Source: Pseudomonadota bacterium (GTDB lineage: Bacteria; Pseudomonadota; Gammaproteobacteria; Acidithiobacillales; Acidithiobacillaceae). Taken from it: a DNA stretch of 5,324 bases. Both the position numbers and the translations under genes were made by a program. Shown in pieces: positions 4,537 to 5,324 of the stretch; positions within the stretch are counted from its first letter, which is position 1, and every line of letters starts with the position of its first letter. Under the pieces are notes generated by a model. That model had not been told where the DNA came from, did no database searches, and saw only the letters and a list, made by a program, of their open reading frames with translations. The stretch spans positions 1 through 5,324 of the forward strand of contig JAKBXD010000135.1 in assembly GCA_021840785.1 (NCBI GenBank), written 5' to 3'.

Positions 4537-5218
4537 CGATTTTGCGTGATGGTGGCGTACTCCGAGGGCGTCTGCGCGGACACTGCTGACACCTCAAAGA
4601 CAACGGTGCCCCGGCGGTCGGGTTGACAATATCGAGCGGCTTGTGGAGCGGCAGGCGCAGCCATCCATCAACCCCAATCCCGGTCAAGTGGCGACGGGCG
4701 ATCACGTCAGTCAGCGTCGTCCATCCGGCGTGTTTCGCGGCGGCCAAGACTCGCTGAATGGTCGGCGCGTGCACGGTGTACACGGTCAAAGGCCATGTAG
4801 CCAACTGATTCAACGATAACGAGGGGCCTTCGAGGACAGGCACGGTGGTAGGCCCTGCGACGTAAAACAGGAGCCACAAGGCCCCGTGCGTATCGACCAC
4901 GGACCCAAACAACGCGCCCGTGGGTCCGAGGCTGAACACCACATCGGTGGGGACCGTTACCGATACCTGGCCTGGTTGCCCCGAAAACGACACGGTGGTT
5001 TCGGGAACCCCGGCGCCTTGAGTGGTCAGCATATGCCCAATTTGAATCTGGAGCGTCGGATGGGGGGTAGCGACCGTGAGTGTCACATACTGGTCCGATG
5101 AGGGAATGCACGTCTGGACCATTGCCGAGGAGAATGTCGGGTGCACGGGACCAGAAGGCGATGGCACCGCAGTCACGACAGTGTGAGAAGTAGGGGATAC
5201 CCCAGGCGTCGAGACTAC
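4515..5218 (-). pseudogene. Broken gene for a beta-rich, probably exported protein
   Basis: From the insertion junction, 199 codons read as a plausible protein: a Thr/Pro/Ser/Val-rich stretch (STPGVSPTSHTVVTAVPSPS), strand-rich segments (QYVTLTVATPHPTLQIQI, GQVSVTVPTDVVFSLG), a hydrophobic GALWLLFYVAGPTTVPV, and a helix-plus-strand end (ARRHLTGIGVDGWLRLPL). Near 4620 this frame turns into Arg/Pro-rich nonsense, while the -1 frame continues sensibly (RRGTVVFEVSAVSAQTPSEY) to TAG at 4515-4517. So one base appears lost at about 4619-4625. The 5' end is missing: the IS3-family left end begins where the sense sequence starts, so promoter, start and any signal peptide lie beyond the element or are gone. 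Extracellular location is inferred from composition. No family is recognised. Confidence 0.6.
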
Positions 5219-5237
5219 TGTATAGTGGTCCCCGAAA

Positions 5238-5280
5238 ACTAGACAAGTTTGGAGGGCCTCAAGTGTTACACTGGACACGT
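5238..5280 (+). repeat. Tandem ACTRGACAMGT boxes in the IS end
   Basis: ACTAGACAAGT (5238-5248) and ACTGGACACGT (5270-5280) match at 9 of 11 positions and start exactly 32 bases apart, about three helical turns. The first is part of the terminal repeat; the second abuts the OrfA start. They may be two transposase-binding sites on one face of the helix. Confidence 0.4.
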
Positions 5281-5281
5281 C

Positions 5282-5324
5282 ATGCCAAAGCAAAAACATC
5301 ATACCGCGACGTTCAAAGCCCAAG
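5282..5324 (+). CDS. IS3-family transposase OrfA, N-terminal fragment
   Basis: The visible start MPKQKHHTATFKAQ matches the usual opening of IS3-family OrfA proteins: a short basic lead, then F-K-A-Q/K, running into a helix-turn-helix (VALEAL-like) that binds the terminal repeats. In this family OrfA is fused to the DDE catalytic OrfB by -1 frameshifting; that part lies beyond the window. Only 14 codons are present. ATG is the sole in-frame start seen. Its nearest purine-rich site, GGAGGG (5251-5256), is 25 bases away, so translation may be weak, as is common for transposases. Confidence 0.75.
   Translation, partial: MPKQKHHTATFKAQ

Larger units (their letters stand above)
5219..5324 (+). 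mobile_element. Left end of an IS3-family insertion sequence (partial)
   Basis: TGTATAGTGGTCCCCG (5219-5234) followed by AAAACTAGACAAGT has the form of an IS3-family left inverted repeat: a TG terminus, a TGGTCCCC block and an AACTGGACA-like block. A transposase OrfA start follows 63 bases in, and the element leaves the window to the right. The exact first base is uncertain between the TG at 5219 and the TG at 5226. It interrupts the minus-strand pseudogene; the target duplication cannot be seen with one end. Confidence 0.72.

Noticed and set aside
4707..5246. 179-codon minus-strand frame
   Set aside because: Its translation is Arg/Gly/His-rich shadow sequence of the beta-rich frame and it also reads through the IS end.
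4364..5323. Single intact 319-aa minus-strand protein
   Set aside because: Its first third of about 35 codons is IS3 end sequence, and its last 85 or so are out of the natural frame; treated as a broken gene.

Overview
The window is a moderately GC-rich bacterial accessory region with well-formed Shine-Dalgarno sites, GTG starts, short hypothetical genes, wide intergenic gaps and transposon traces. Together these suggest a Gram-positive (Bacillota) chromosome; the style recalls Sulfobacillus-like thermoacidophiles, but that is an inference from gene style only and no marker gene proves it.

Left part (1-778): a probable CDS tail (stop at 15-17) is followed by a clean GAAA-tetraloop terminator (32-56). 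About 720 bases follow with no convincing gene. They hold repeated CGTAT/TGCA boxes, a tiny ORF overlapping competing hairpins, and an isolated perfect -10 hexamer.

Centre-left (779-2562): a 237-aa nucleotidyltransferase-fold protein on + is followed by an elaborate hairpin. On the minus strand the hairpin is a long terminator (stem plus T7) for a 79-aa two-helix membrane protein. On the plus strand it sequesters a perfect Shine-Dalgarno belonging to a 13-codon ORF. That ORF looks like the stump of a transposase, possibly IS110-type. The 79-aa gene has a 7-7-7 palindromic operator candidate just upstream of a perfect TATAAT. Upstream of it lies a repeat-rich gap and a 120-aa helical hypothetical protein, also on minus.

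Centre-right (2563-4209): a gap with an extended -10 promoter for the 120-aa gene, a 112-aa three-helix membrane protein on +, and, convergent with it, a second, larger nucleotidyltransferase-fold protein (277 aa, minus). The two nucleotidyltransferases share the GSx10DxD active site and a following DPxG loop but are divergent.

Right end (4255-5324): a possible small two-helix membrane protein lies upstream of the second nucleotidyltransferase. Beyond it is a beta-rich, Pro/Ser/Thr-rich, probably exported protein, broken twice. A frameshift near 4620 separates it from its natural C-terminus, and an IS3-family element (left end near 5219, OrfA start at 5282, running off the window) has cut off its N-terminus. 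No CRISPR array, tRNA or rRNA was found.
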